A stretch of DNA of 64,000 nucleotides from Rhodosorus marinus. Its lineage: Eukaryota; Rhodophyta; Stylonematophyceae; Stylonematales; Stylonemataceae. Shown piece by piece: positions 32,478 to 44,088 of this stretch. A program made the translations under genes and the position numbers. The first letter of the stretch is position 1. Every line of letters begins with the position of its first letter. The stretch spans positions 1,364,001 to 1,428,000 of the forward strand of contig JAMWBK010000009.1 of NCBI GenBank assembly GCA_029953675.1, written 5' to 3'. The notes under the pieces are model-generated. The model was given only the letters and a program-made list of their open reading frames with translations, was not told where the DNA came from and searched no databases.

Positions 32478-33624
32478 TTGGTACAGTGGAAACTGTTCTT
32501 ATAATTAATCTAGGAGAGCTCTATTCTTGGAGAGCTGTTCAATTGACTATTGATCCGATGAGTAGCGCAGAAGTTGTGTTTTCGGATGCGTTGTAACCAG
32601 CAGCGTTTTGAATATTTCATTGCAAATCTGGAGACCCAGGGCAGGCAAGTCCAGTCGGAAAGTGCTGACAAACACTCGTGCGTTTAAAGGCCGCCAATGC
32701 GAAAGGATCTAAAATGGCAGTGTGACTAGTCAGACATCTCGCGCACGTTGGTTAACTTTGGGCTCACCCGCGCGAGGGAGTCCCAGGTTACGAAGATGCT
32801 GTACGAAGACAGTCTAGAAGACGCAGAGACCCATCATAAAACATAGCCAGCTCCTTAGCGACCCCCAGGTCCATGTTCATCAGTTGTTGGTTTGAAACCC
32901 GACTGACCATCAAATTGCTCTTGATAGCACACGCCCAGATACGTTGTTGGAAAACTTTTATTTACCAGGGAGCACATCGTCCCGTTGCCGAATGATATCT
33001 CGAAAGGTGCACAGCCAGCTTCCACAACTACAGTTTTGCAAGACTAGTCCGCCGAGAAAGAACTAAACGCAATAGAACTACTCGTCAGGATGGACCGGGG
33101 TTTCTTTCTTGTTTGCACAGACCAGAACCGCGTTGCGATTCCAACAGTCGCAAGCATTCTTGAGTAGGAATCACAAGCTCTGTGTGTACTAGAAACCGTG
33201 GTCCATCCAGATAAAGTACTCCAATCGCCTAATCGCCGGTACAATGACACGTGGTTCCTTCTCGTACATACTATACCGCCGTTCGGTTCATTGAAGACTC
33301 ACGATAAGTACGACCTCATTGTCATCACGTTGCGCGGGCTATGAAAAACGACAGCTTGATGGCGAATGATACTTTTCAATGCCAGCGATCCTTTTTGCAT
33401 CACTTCCTCCGGAAAGAATTCTTTGGAAGACTTCTCTTGGCCAAGAAACGCTTCCTAGTTGTGGCGCATGATACTTCAGGATCGATTTTGAGCGATTTTT
33501 GGATCATAGGAGAATTCTTAAGGTCATTGAGAAGCACTTTGGCTGAGGAGAGCGGAAGGGGAGTGTTGAGGTTTAGCTTGTTCCATTCGGTTCAGCAGGA
33601 TTTACTTTTCTGTTATTGAGATTA
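32478..33624. other. intergenic region
   Basis: No supportable gene. A 92-codon plus-strand frame ending at 33619, just before the BUB3 start, could be an upstream ORF or chance. Confidence 0.5.
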
Positions 33625-34999
33625 ATGGCTGAAACATGGGTGGATCCTCCGCCCTTGGATGGAGTAACTCGTGTTGGTTACTCCTTGTCTGGTGAAGATC
33701 TTTTAGTTGCTTCTTGGTAAGGACTGCTTGGATGAATGTTCTTCGTCTCTCGGGTTTTGTCTCCGAATTGCTTAACTATTAATTGTGTAATTTTTGTAGG
33801 AATGGACGGATAAATATCTACGATGGAGTTGGGGGTCGGCTTAAATCTCATCTGAATGTAAATGCACCGGTGCTTGATGCTTCGTTCGACGAGGTTGGTA
33901 GGATCTTCAGTGCCGCTCTTGGAGGAAATGTTATGTTGCATACTTTGGCTCCAGATGGCTCCTTCAAATCTGATCTCATCGGTGCGCACGATCAAGCAGC
34001 GAGATGTTTGGTAAGTTTCGTTCGCGTCCTTTAATTTACGGAAGATTTGGCAGAATCTCCACATGCGAAGGGCCCTTCTTGTCGCCCCAACGAATCCTGA
34101 AAATCCCATGCCAACACGATTGCAGGAGATCACGCGCGATCCTAAGATCGTTGCAACTGGTGGATGGGACGAAACCCTCTGCGGATGGACCCCAGATAGC
34201 AGTGCCTCATCCCAGCGAAAGCCGCTATTTTCAGTAAAAGTCCCTGGTCGAGTATTTGCAATGTCCTCCTTGGGTGGCACAAAAATGCTTGTCGGGACGT
34301 CGAATCGTGAGATCCTGCTTTTTGACGTTAGAAACCCTTCTCAACCGGAACTCCAAAGGTACGCGTGCACTGCGGTGAATCTGTCATTGCAGACCTATGG
34401 CATTACTTCACACAATCTCTAAGGGGGAGGCTAAGCATACTATTGTTTCTGGTCTCTTTGCGTACGATAGGGAGTCTCTGCTGAAGAATCAGCTTCGTTG
34501 TATAGTCGGTTTACCGGATGGTAGCGGTTTTACAGCGGCCTCAACGGAAGGTCGAGTCGCTATTGAAAACCTAGATGGGGTTGGATCCTATACTTTCAAA
34601 TGCCACAGAGTTGACAACCGCATTTATCCAGTCAATGCTATTTCGTTTCACCCGCATTGGCATACGTTTGCCACTGGGGGAGCTGATGGAAGCGTGTGCG
34701 TATGGGACGGGACTGCGAAGAAAAGAATTCGGCACTATCCGCGGTATGCCAAAAGATTTTTTTCCACCTCCTCCCCCTCCGTTGTATGAAACAGCTTACA
34801 GGTCATGTGCGGTCTGCTTGCTCTGTTCCCTAGGTACGATACAAGCGTCTCGAGCTTGGCGTTTCATCCGAAGGGAGACTTGTTGGCAGTTGCTGTCAGT
34901 TACACCTTTGAGGAAGGCGACAAAGCGCATCCAGAAGACAAGGTTCTTCTCAAGCCGGTGACAGATGCTGATGTTCAACCCCGAATACGAAAATCTTGA
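33625..34999 (+). CDS. BUB3: mitotic checkpoint WD40 protein BUB3
   Basis: Five exons (33625-33716, 33800-34010, 34126-34358, 34471-34743, 34834-34999) encode 324 residues; human BUB3 has 328. WD repeats run through the whole chain: NGRINIYDGVGGRL, VATGGWDETLCGW, SNREILLFDVRNPSQPELQR and RESLLKNQLRCIVGLPDGSG. The highly conserved EGRVAIE, YTFKCHRVDNRIYPVNAISF, HTFATGGADGSVCVWDGTAK and EEGDKAHPEDKVLLKPVTDA follow, typical of BUB3 as opposed to RAE1. BUB3 binds GLEBS motifs of BUB1 and BUBR1/MAD3 at kinetochores. A second forward frame (34965-35300) overlaps the 3' end. The stop lies 340 nt from the HIRA stop on the opposite strand. Confidence 0.95.
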
Positions 35000-35339
35000 C
35001 ATCAACAGTCCTGAAGCTTATCACCAATACACATCTCACCTAGCTTTGCGTAATTCGACACTTCTTCGTTCACCTGAGCCCGGAATGGGCGTCTACAGCG
35101 GAAGAGGAGAGGGAAGAGGCAAGCCAGATACCCCGGGACGATCAGCCCGCAAGCCCATGCTCCTGGGGCGAGATACTCGGTCGCTCTGCCCGTCATTTCC
35201 ATCAGACAATTCCGAAGCGGGTGGAACTAACTTGGCTATTGACGCAGCTTTGATTGTACAGTGGAGTTTTTCTCGTTTTGGCTTTGGTGCTATTTTTTAG
35301 CAACTAATGTACAGTTCCTGGTATCCTTACAAGATCCTT

Positions 35340-38300
35340 TCAGGGCGCAACAGTCTCAACTTTCGGTTTCTCCGTTTCGAAATCGTCCAAGATCACCGTG
35401 AATTCCTCCACAAGGCGCTGATGCCTTCTGCTGCTGGATAGGGCAGGAAGCACGACCTTCCTCAAAAGAGCTTGCTTTGGTGTTTCCTGTGAAGCGAATA
35501 GGACGACTCCCAACAATGAGGATCGTGCTTTGTTTCAAAGAAGCGGGACTGTTCGTACCAGAATATCACCAGGCTCGCATAGCATCTCGCAGATTTCCCT
35601 TAGCTTCGTCTCTCCCCCGTCTATGACGGCCTCTGACGTTCCCAACCGTAACGCATAGCAGGCTAGGAAGTGCTTGTACTGATCAACATCCCCCAAAGCG
35701 ATAGCGGAAGCCTAGACGTGCGACATCGAGCTGGTGAGCACAGGATAGAAGAAAAAGAAGACACAAGAGCTTGAAGTGATACGCGACGCTCACCATGAGC
35801 GTCTCCAGATGTGTGACTGTTTCAACCGCAGTGCGCTTCAGTCCTCCAGTTGGCAGTAGGCCAGTGCCCTTTTTCCGGGCCGTCATGGCCGCGCCGGCCT
35901 GAAAACAAGGCGTAACCAAAGAGTCTTCAATTTTGGCGATCTTGCTGAATCTTCTCTAGGTTGCCATACTTACTTGAAGCTTCGAGAGAAGGGAAGTGTC
36001 TCCTGCCGGGGGCACAAGTCGATAGTACTCCGAGTTTGGTGCGTAATCGTCCGCTACTCGAAGCCAGGATTGCAGGCGCTGGTTATACACGAAGGCGTGC
36101 CCGTCCGAGAGGACGAGAATTGGCTCTTCCCGATCCGATACACTTCCAACCTAACAGATGAAAGTCACCAAGGCTCAGTATGTTTAAGCGAAACCTTCCA
36201 CCGTTCTGCGCATTCTAACTGATATTTCAGTGCCAATCCTCACAGAGATGCCCCTCCGTAGTTTCTCGTTCTTGTTTTCTTGTGAATGCTCTTCGTCGTC
36301 ATCAGCGTCCGCAATTCTCACTAAAAGAGGTGCCGCGTTCACCGAGCATACTAGCTCCAACGCATCCAGAGCGTAGAGGTTCACAATCGCCGATCTCGTT
36401 ATCAAAAGTAGCAGGCACTTGCCATTCGTTTCGAAGAGGTCCATTAGATGCGGCGGAGTATCAAGCGATATTGGCGGCGAGAACCTTCGACCTGAAGACG
36501 CTTTATAAATATGCAGGAACGCATCCGCGGTGGCAACCTGGTGGACAAGTAAGTCCCACTATTAGCAATCGACAAGAGTCCATCCATACCATCCACAGTT
36601 AGTAATCACGGCGCTTACCGCTGCAAACTTTCCGGTTGACCCAGCCAGTGCAAGGATTGGAGATCCTGTTGGACATGACGCGCGAAAAAGTTAGCAATCA
36701 ACGAATAGCGCAGCCCGTCGGGAATCACGCTTGGGCCGCTCAGCAATGTGCCAACTGGTCGTACCAACATAGTCTCGCCACAAAACTTGTCCTCCTTTGG
36801 AACAGGTTAGAACAGTAGGTTTCGACGAGCCCTGTGAACTCGCTTCGAGCATCGTTGGAACCGGCTCCGAGTCCATGGCTCGACACCGAGAGCCTCCTCT
36901 TCTACCCGCCGAAGGCAGATGGCTTTGACCCTTTAAACTCGAAACCCACGGGTTCATGTCGGCCGCTGGGTTCCCGCTAGTTGTCATGCCCACTAAATCA
37001 CCAGGTCCCTGGAATTGTACAGGAGCGAAAATACTCCTTGAGCGAACTCCCCGTTCTGAGCAGAGTAGGTGAGAAACTGACGCTGAACGCTCTGCTTTTC
37101 GTACCATTGTTCTCGGCCTCTTGTTCGTGGTACCATCATCGACTTGAGAGGAGCCCACGGCACCAGATTGATTCGTCGCCTCCCATATATTCCCCAACGA
37201 CTGTGAATTTGGATCGTTTACAGGATCTGCCCCAGTTCCAAGAGGCTGGGGTATAATTCTCCTTCGCCCACCCTTCACTCGTTCTTCCCTTTGACGAATC
37301 TGTTGGGGTGGAATGGGATTAACCGTCGGCGGGCTCGTCTTCGGCTTTGGGGTATTGCCGGTCTCAACTGGTACAGGCTTGACTGGTGTCCCGTTCTGCT
37401 CTTTCCCTTGAGCTTGCTTGGTCTCCCGCTTGGGTTTCGGAGTAACGACCACCGCCTCCGGCTCCCCCCGATCTGTGTGCATGTCGTTCTCCGTCGCAGG
37501 GGCGGTAGCCGGCTTCTTCCTTTCCAGCTCAATTGCTACCTGAACTCTATTCTCTGGCAGACCGTTTTCGCTGCTTTTCCCTCCGAAACTCTTTCGAGCC
37601 ACAAAGTGCAGGTTTTAGTTGGCCGTTTGATACTTCAATCAAGTAGTAAGACCAACTACGAGCAAGAAACTTCAAACACAGTTTTCTAGGGAAGAGAATG
37701 CCCACCTGCCACAGCTCCTTGAAGATATTCTGCTCCACCTTCTCAGGCACAACGTATCCAAGCTCCGCCGGATCAAACCGTATCAACATTATTCCTCCGT
37801 CCGTAGAGCATGCTACAAGCGTGTACCTGGAGGGAGAATCGAACATTCCCTTTCAGCGGGAGCGTCGATGGACGCAGAATCCTCTATCACTACGAAAGGA
37901 ATCGTGAAAGCCGCTGTTCGGAAACTTACCCGTCCGCCCCCCAGGCTAAATCCACAACATCGCCGCCAAACATATCATCGAGGTGTACGAACTGCTTTGA
38001 GCTTCCCGCTATCCATAATGAGGCTCCTCGATCCTTTGAACCGAGAGCCACGCAAGTGTACGCGGGGTTATCCTTTACAAGACACGGGAGTTAGGGCCCG
38101 CTTCACAGTCCATTCAAGCAAACCTTAAGAGGCCAAAAGAGGCAAGATTCCCTCACCTTCGATGCCTTCTGCTCTTTTCCGGAAAACTGCTTTCTGCTAT
38201 ACAATCGAGGAGAAAACCTGCCTACAACGACGGGTTCTCGGTGTCCTATAAAATCCACGTGGTCGGTGAGGCCACTCTCTCTGCTAAACATTGGGGCGAG

Positions 38301-39658
38301 ATGCGTTGCTGTCTTCTTTGCATATGCGTTCGTCGCAACAAGCGACGAACCACACGGGGACCAGTTCAACCGGAGAAAGAACGCCAAATTGTTCTGTTAA
38401 TGATAATAGTTGCGGGGAAGCGCGCAATTCTTGTCAGTTGCGACCAGGGCAGTGTCCACTGGAGATCATGAGAACTCACATCGTGCAAGATAGCTTCAGC
38501 GAAAGGTGCAGTTATCCTTTTCTCTATGTTCCAATCATTCGTTCGCCAAATAATTACACTCTTATCGTCCGACTGCGACGCTACAAACTTTCCAATAGGA
38601 TCCCAGGCGACTCCTTTCACAAGGCCTGGAGAAAAATATTGGTTGGCCGGTACCGAGGGTGCTGTTTGGTTTTGGGGTGTTGGTACCGCTTACCGTTGTG
38701 GCCTTCCAACTTGACGAGGGCCTTCTCTGTGCGCGCTGACCATACGATTACTGTGTTGTCCACCGACGCGGAGCAAAAGCGGTCTGAATCAGAACTCCAC
38801 GCAACATCCGTTATGTCACCTTTTAGAAGATTGCATGATGAAACTTTCAGATACTTTCTGGGGCAACAAGTGCTCAATGACCATGCTCATTCGTACCCAG
38901 GTGGGCTCTTAAGGGCTTCCTACATCTCCAGTTCTCAACATCCTCCTCTTGCGAACCGAAGGCTCCGGCTCTGCCCGCACCGGCAAGTCTTTCATACGTC
39001 AGGACGACACTATCATCACCTCCAGAGGCAAGAAAATGTCCTATTCAAAGAATCCAACAGTACGTCAGTCGAAGCCTTCCAACCTTCCGCAGGTATTCGA
39101 GCTCGGTGAACTATCGATGGAGACGGACGATTTCGTTCCATAAAAAACAAAGGACGTACGCTAGCCGCTTAGCTCGGGGATTTCACGCCCGCTACTTACC
39201 ATCTGGAGAGAACCTCACGCAATTAACAGCGCCCGCGTGATAAGCCAGAGTCGCCAGTAGAGCACCTTTCGGAATTTTCCCTCCACTCTTTTCACTCCCC
39301 TCCCCTGCCCCTGTCTGAAATGCAGAGAGGGTACCAGAACGTTAAGATGAGGCGCCCAATTGTGAAACGCCAGTAGGGTACACTGATAGGTTCCTAGGAA
39401 GAGGTAGGCAAATCTTGGTTTTGAGGATCAACGTACGACCAACACTTGCGTTCGAGACGGAACCGAATCGGAAGGCTTAGAAGCAGTCTTGAGGGATCCT
39501 GCCTTCACGAGATCCTCACAAGACCATATTCTGATCTTGCAGTCCTGTCCAGCACTCGCCAATCTCCCGCCGACGGCCTGAATATCCACCGAGAACACGG
39601 GTTGACTTCCCGACCCCTCAGCCCCGTGCTGGAGCCACGAGGGCCGAAAGAAAAACAT
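35340..39658 (-). CDS. HIRA: histone H3.3 chaperone HIRA
   Basis: Minus-strand gene of about 14 exons, starting [15 protein letters not shown]. The N-terminal WD40 propeller shows [91 protein letters not shown] and [21 protein letters not shown] long Pro/Lys-rich linker contains [13 protein letters not shown], the B-domain that binds ASF1. The C-terminal Hira domain shows [50 protein letters not shown] and [24 protein letters not shown] deposits H3.3 independently of replication together with UBN and CABIN1. Exact boundaries of every exon were not fixed, but domain order and length fit the family. Confidence 0.93.
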
Positions 39659-40674
39659 TCTTATGATATAGATAGCTACCTAAAGCTAGCCCGAAATTTC
39701 TCGAAACCAAGCCCCAATTCAAACCCACCGCCTCAAGACCGATACCACCACCTTAAATGGTCAGCTCTTCATCACGCAGTTATCAACGTCCACAAACTAG
39801 TCCCCGTTGTATGTACATCACCCAAGGCGCTCTCAAAAATCAAAGCACCACGAAATCCTTCAGATTTGTCACAAGCTCCACGCTTAAACCCCCACCCTTT
39901 CGCCCCTACCTACCAACAAAAGAGAAAAACCACGCCCAGATCTACTCAGCAACAGATACCAAACCCGATAAAACAAAATCAGCTCCTTCTACTTTTCGAA
40001 TAACACCCCAAATTCCTTCCACTCCTACTCCTCGAACACCGCCCGCCCATCACCTTTTCACCTTCACTCCTTCTAAACGCCTCCCCAAAAACAAAACCTT
40101 TCCTTCCTCCTCAACAAAACACCCCTAAAACCAAGAGTCCCAAAGTCTGAACTCTGGATTTTGCACTTCAAATAAAGTTCCTCTCTTCGTCCCAATTTCA
40201 TGGATCCGCGCATCAACACTTCTTTCCAACATTCAGCTTCCTAAGCCTCCCTAGATCTCTCTCACCCTCCCCGGCTCCCCCCTCCATTCGTAAAAAGGAT
40301 ACATTCACCATCTTCGCGAGCGGATCTATAATTTCCCGCGTATATCATGCGGAACTTCCTAGACAACGGAATAGAATAAAAACCAAATAGAAATGCATCC
40401 GAGATATATGTTAGGTCGTAATATAGCATGCATCCGAGTTGTTTTGTGGTACTGCTAGTTAAAGAGTGCTCGGAACTGGTTTGGGTTGGTGGCTACATAC
40501 ACAGCTCGGGTATTCGGAGGAGTCCGGGGGATGCAGAGGTTCGGGTTGGGAGGCGTGGTTTTTTTAAACCTGTAGACACTGGTGTGAGAAGGAATGAATT
40601 TTTGACGAATTTTTTTTGCAGGAGCGATAAGGGTAGAGGGGAGGTTCCGCCATACAAAAAAAAAACGGACTCGA
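39659..40674. other. intergenic, C/A-rich
   Basis: The HIRA 5' flank has C/A-rich low-complexity sequence between about 39700 and 40120, which keeps long frames open without coding character. No gene was seen. Confidence 0.6.
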
Positions 40675-41152
40675 TAAGGGGTTTGGATCTAGAGGTGCGC
40701 TACTAGGAGTGAGCGGGAAGAGTTCCTCGAAGTGTACTGCTCATCCACGTAGTTGTTCTGGAGCACTGTCCAATTGCATATCTCGATAATTCGCGACCGG
40801 ACTGTGCTCCAGGTACATGCCAACTACAGAAGGAGCTCTACACTCTTTGAAACCCCAATAGAGCGTCGTGCAGACCTTTTCACTTCTCTGAATTTCCTCT
40901 GGTGGCGTGCGAACGTCGGGTTCATGGTTCCAGGTGCGGGCGGGCGTAGCTCTGTTGGTTGCTTCGTAAGCGCCTGAAATTATCTTCGCGACGTGACGGG
41001 TTGGTTGTTGGGTTTCGTAAGTGTAAAGGGTTAACCGGTGATGCTGTGGGAATGGGTTGGAGTTCGTTTAGCCTAGAAATCGCTCGTGGAAATTTTCAAT
41101 TTTTTTGTGGTAGAAGCATTTACATGCGTTGAAAGCGGGTCGGCTTTTCGTA
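40675..41152 (+). repeat. left arm of large inverted repeat
   Basis: It begins at TAAGGGGTTTGGATCTAGAG and ends at GGCTTTTCGTA. Apart from an 83-nt insertion it is the reverse complement of 41901-42293, with only a handful of substitutions and small indels (about 98% by eye). It carries a copy of the splice-acceptor region and the first 14 bases of the exon at 42280, as well as a candidate upstream exon (MNPTFARHQRKFREVKRS on the minus strand). Confidence 0.95.
40753..40835. repeat. 83-nt insertion with nested inverted repeats inside left arm
   Basis: Present in the left arm and absent from the right, where CACGTAG joins directly to CTCTACAC. Around it are GTAGTTG (40749-40755) with CAACTAC (40821-40827), and inside these CTGGAGCAC (40758-40766) with GTGCTCCAG (40804-40812), so the segment could fold into a stem. 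It could be a tiny transposon-like insertion, an extra intron, or ancestral sequence deleted from the other arm. Confidence 0.85.
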
Positions 41153-41900
41153 GTTAGCGTGGAGTGACTTCCTGTTTTGTTGCTCTTTCATGACGGCAGC
41201 TTCGTTTGAGGATGCTGAACGGAACAACGGCTGCGTGGGGAGTCCAGACCAACCATATCTGGATTGTTTCAGCGGTTGCATCCTGGATCTGTTTTAGAGT
41301 CCCTTTTTTGGACCGATGAGCGACGTGTGCTTCTAATGGCGTCTTTACGCGCCCCTGTCTCGTCGTGAGTTCATAACGGGCGCTGACTTTCTGCACAATT
41401 CAAAATAGAAAAACCCGCACAGTGAGTTTCGTGAGCTTGCTAACGTCACAGTCCAAATTCGCAGCTTCCCTACCGACCACTATGTGGTAAGCTATCACAT
41501 GTGACAAGCCACGCGGTCAAGCGAACAAGGTGTTCTGTGGAAGTCCACACTGGATTCTTGCCGAAGTGCTGGTTCCATTAGTTGTCCACATATGGATTCT
41601 TGCCAAACACAATGCCCTACAACGAAACACGAAACATCAAATCTCATCGGATCTGAAATTGCCAAAAACGTCTCCTGAAATCCCTAAGGGTTGCTATGGC
41701 AGCCAACTTAACAGGCGCTACGGGTCTTCTGATCATCGTACATCTACTCGCATGGGCAGTTGGAGAAGACCTATCGAAAACGGTTGCTACTAATTTTTCT
41801 TGATCATCCAACAAGATCTATTCCTACTCTGTTTAAAATGAATTCTTCGATTCCCAACGTGTTGCTAGCTCATCTCGGTTGATCGCATGAGGAGAACAAA
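41153..41900. other. spacer of inverted repeat
   Basis: 748 bases of unique sequence between the arms. Open frames at 41154-41396 (minus) and 41530-41793 (plus) have no recognisable motifs. No transposase or reverse transcriptase was seen. Confidence 0.6.
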
Positions 41901-42293
41901 TACGAAAAGCCGACCCGCTTTCAACGCATGTAAATGCTTCTACCAAAAAAATTTGAAAATTTCCACGAGCGATTTCTAGGCTAAACGAACTCCAACCCAT
42001 TCCCACAGCATCACCGGTTAACCCTCTACACTTACGAAACCCAACAACCACCCGTCACGTCGCGAAGATAATTTCAGGCGCTTACGAAGCAACCAACAGA
42101 GCTACGCCCGCCCGCACCTGGAACCATGAACCCGACGTTCGCACGCCACCAGAGGAAATTCAGAGAAGTGAAAAGGTCTGAACGACGCTCTATTGGGGTT
42201 TCAAAGAGTGTAGAGCTACGTGGATGAGCAGTACACTTCGAGGAACTCTTCCCGCTCACTCCTAGCAGCGCACCTCTAGATCCAAACCCCTTA
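41901..42293 (-). repeat. right arm of large inverted repeat
   Basis: Reverse-complement partner of 40675-41152, starting TACGAAAAGCCGACC. It runs 14 bases into the predicted exon of the unidentified small gene upstream of the release factor. This arm therefore holds that gene's promoter or 5' exons and is probably the original copy, with the left arm as the inverted duplicate. Confidence 0.93.
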
Positions 42294-42633
42294 CAACGAT
42301 TTCGAGAAACCTAAACTTGTAATCAAGTGCGTCAAATTCAATGACTCAGGAAGTGTGGTTCCCAGGACCCTTGTAAACGATCTCAAGGCCTCGATTGCGT
42401 CGGTGGCGACTGGAAGGAATCTGATACCCCGAAGTGATATCGCAGGACATTCAAGAGATCCCTGGTGAGTCCGTTTTGCTTTTCATTATGTACGATTCTC
42501 TTAGTTCCAATTTGCCGAGGTTTTTGTTTTGAGCTCACCAGACAGGACGGTGATCGAAGCATTGCCGGGCTCGTCTTTGAACGGTGCTAGGAAAGCAATT
42601 CCGGCGGTACTGCTCGTTTGGGCTGAACGATGA
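42280..42633 (+). CDS. unidentified small protein gene (3' exons), overlaps RF1 start
   Basis: Two exons are clear. 42280-42464, after acceptor CCTCTAG, reads IQTPYNDFEKPKLVIKCVKF, then DSGSVVPRTLVNDLKASIAS and GRNLIPRSDIAGHSRDPW. 42546-42633 reads TVIEALPGSSLNGARKAIPA, then VLLVWAER and TGA. The join (GT..AG) is in phase. An upstream exon candidate lies within the inverted-repeat arm near 42126 (MNPTFARHQRKF...), but no phase-consistent splice to it was found, so the 5' end is open. I do not recognise the family. Its stop TGA (42631-42633) overlaps the ATG of the release factor gene. Confidence 0.6.
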
Positions 42634-44088
42634 TAAGTTCCAGAATTGTTCATTTTTTATGCAGCGGACGAGGATGTAGGAGGTTTCTGTCGACGAGCGC
42701 AACTCTGCACCAGAAACTTGAACTGTTGGCGAAGAAAGATGCGGATGCGTATGAGGAGATCCAGACCACTATGGCGACTGAAGGTAAGCAACCACAGTTG
42801 AAACTCAGTCGCAGGATTCCAAAAGTTGAACCTGATTTTTGCTATGTCCGCTGCTCTCCACGCAAAACGGTAGGAGATGCCCGGAAGCTAGGGGATCTCG
42901 GCTCCACGGCCGGACGGTTGAAGGCAGTAGCTAGCGTCTTTCAGACACTCGAAAATTCTAGGAACGAACAGAAGGATCTAGAGGAGCTGGCGAAAACCTC
43001 AAATGATTCTGAATGGAAAGAGATAGCCGAAGCGGAGGTGAGGAGCTCGGGTGACTGGACAACCACAGTGATTGTTGCCCGAATCTCTGTTTGTGGAAGT
43101 TGATGGATTTGTGCTCTTACCGTCATTCTAGATGGCAGAATGGAAAGAGAAAGAAATGCTGTTGGAGAGGGAGCTTTTCGAGCTCATGGCCTCAAAGCTG
43201 GTCCCCGGTGACGGGACAGAGGAAGCGGAAAGCGCGATTGTGGAGCTGAGAGCGGGCACGGGGGGTGCTGAGGCAGCCCTTTTTGTTGAGGACATTCTGA
43301 ACATGTATATAGGATGGAGCTCACGACATGGAATGTCGTATGATATACAAACAAGTCACCGTGGACCAGATGGTAGGGGTTTTCGCGAAGTGCGCCTCGA
43401 AATAGATAGCAACTCGGCTTGGAACTTGCTTCGCAACGAGGCTGGGGTTCACCGGGTGCAGAGAGTGCCAGCAACAGAGGCATCAGGACGCATTCATACA
43501 TCTACAATGACCGTTTCCGTCCTTCCGTCCAGCCTGGGAGGAGTGGAGGAGGTGGAGATTAAAGATAGCGATTGCAGGGTCGACGTTTTTAGGTCTTCTG
43601 GTCCCGGAGGTCAGCATGTGAATACAACTGACACTGCAGTCCGCATTACGCACAGACCCAGCGGTATTGTCGTTCAGAATCAGGACGAAAGGTAAGGCGG
43701 AGATCATGAAAAACTTGCCGAGACAAAGGGTGAGCTCGAATTCACGAATATGTTCACTTTTCGCAGGTCGCTGGTTAGAAATCGGGCTTTGGCGACGGAG
43801 CAACTGCGACAAGCACTTCAGCAAAAGGCAGTCGCTCAAGCCTACGAGAGGATCAGAGACGAAAGACGAGCTCAACTTGGTTTCAACGCAGGAGAGCGAT
43901 CGGACAAGATACGAACGTATAATTTTCCGCAGTCCCGGATAACTGATCATCGCCTAACTGGTCTAAACATCAACACTCAGCTTGAAGGCATATTATCAGG
44001 TGGGGAAGCTCTTGACAATATACTGAGCGCACTCCAAAACAGATTTCGAGAGATTGAACTCGAAGCAGCCCTGGAACAAACCAAGTGA
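42630..44088 (+). CDS. organellar peptide chain release factor RF1 (mitochondrial type)
   Basis: Four exons (42630-42783, 42874-43037, 43132-43691, 43767-44088) encode 399 residues. The N-terminus CRRFLSTSATLHQKLELLAK looks like a mitochondrial presequence with a typical RRFLSTS cleavage region. Class I RF1 motifs follow: ELRAGTGGAEAALFVEDIL, AGVHRVQRVPATEASGRIHT with the PxT (PAT) anticodon-like tripeptide that reads UAA/UAG, and SGPGGQHVNTTD with the GGQ catalytic loop. The end holds DKIRTYNFPQSRITDHRL and GLNINTQLEGILSG, also typical. It releases peptides from organellar ribosomes by ester hydrolysis. A plastid form cannot be excluded, but the presequence favours mitochondria. The ATG overlaps the previous gene's stop by four bases (ATGA). 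Confidence 0.93.

Noticed and set aside
34359-34470. A 35-nt intron in BUB3 adding about 25 residues
   Set aside because: A later acceptor gives a 112-nt intron and joins QR to ESLLKNQLRC exactly as in BUB3.
39446-40003. 185-codon plus-strand frame
   Set aside because: Antisense to the first HIRA exon and C/A-rich; no motif.
40753-40977. Identical-looking proteins from 40753-40977 (+) and 42074-42259 (-) as a gene family
   Set aside because: They are the same DNA read from the two arms of the inverted repeat; the more credible coding content is on the opposite strand.
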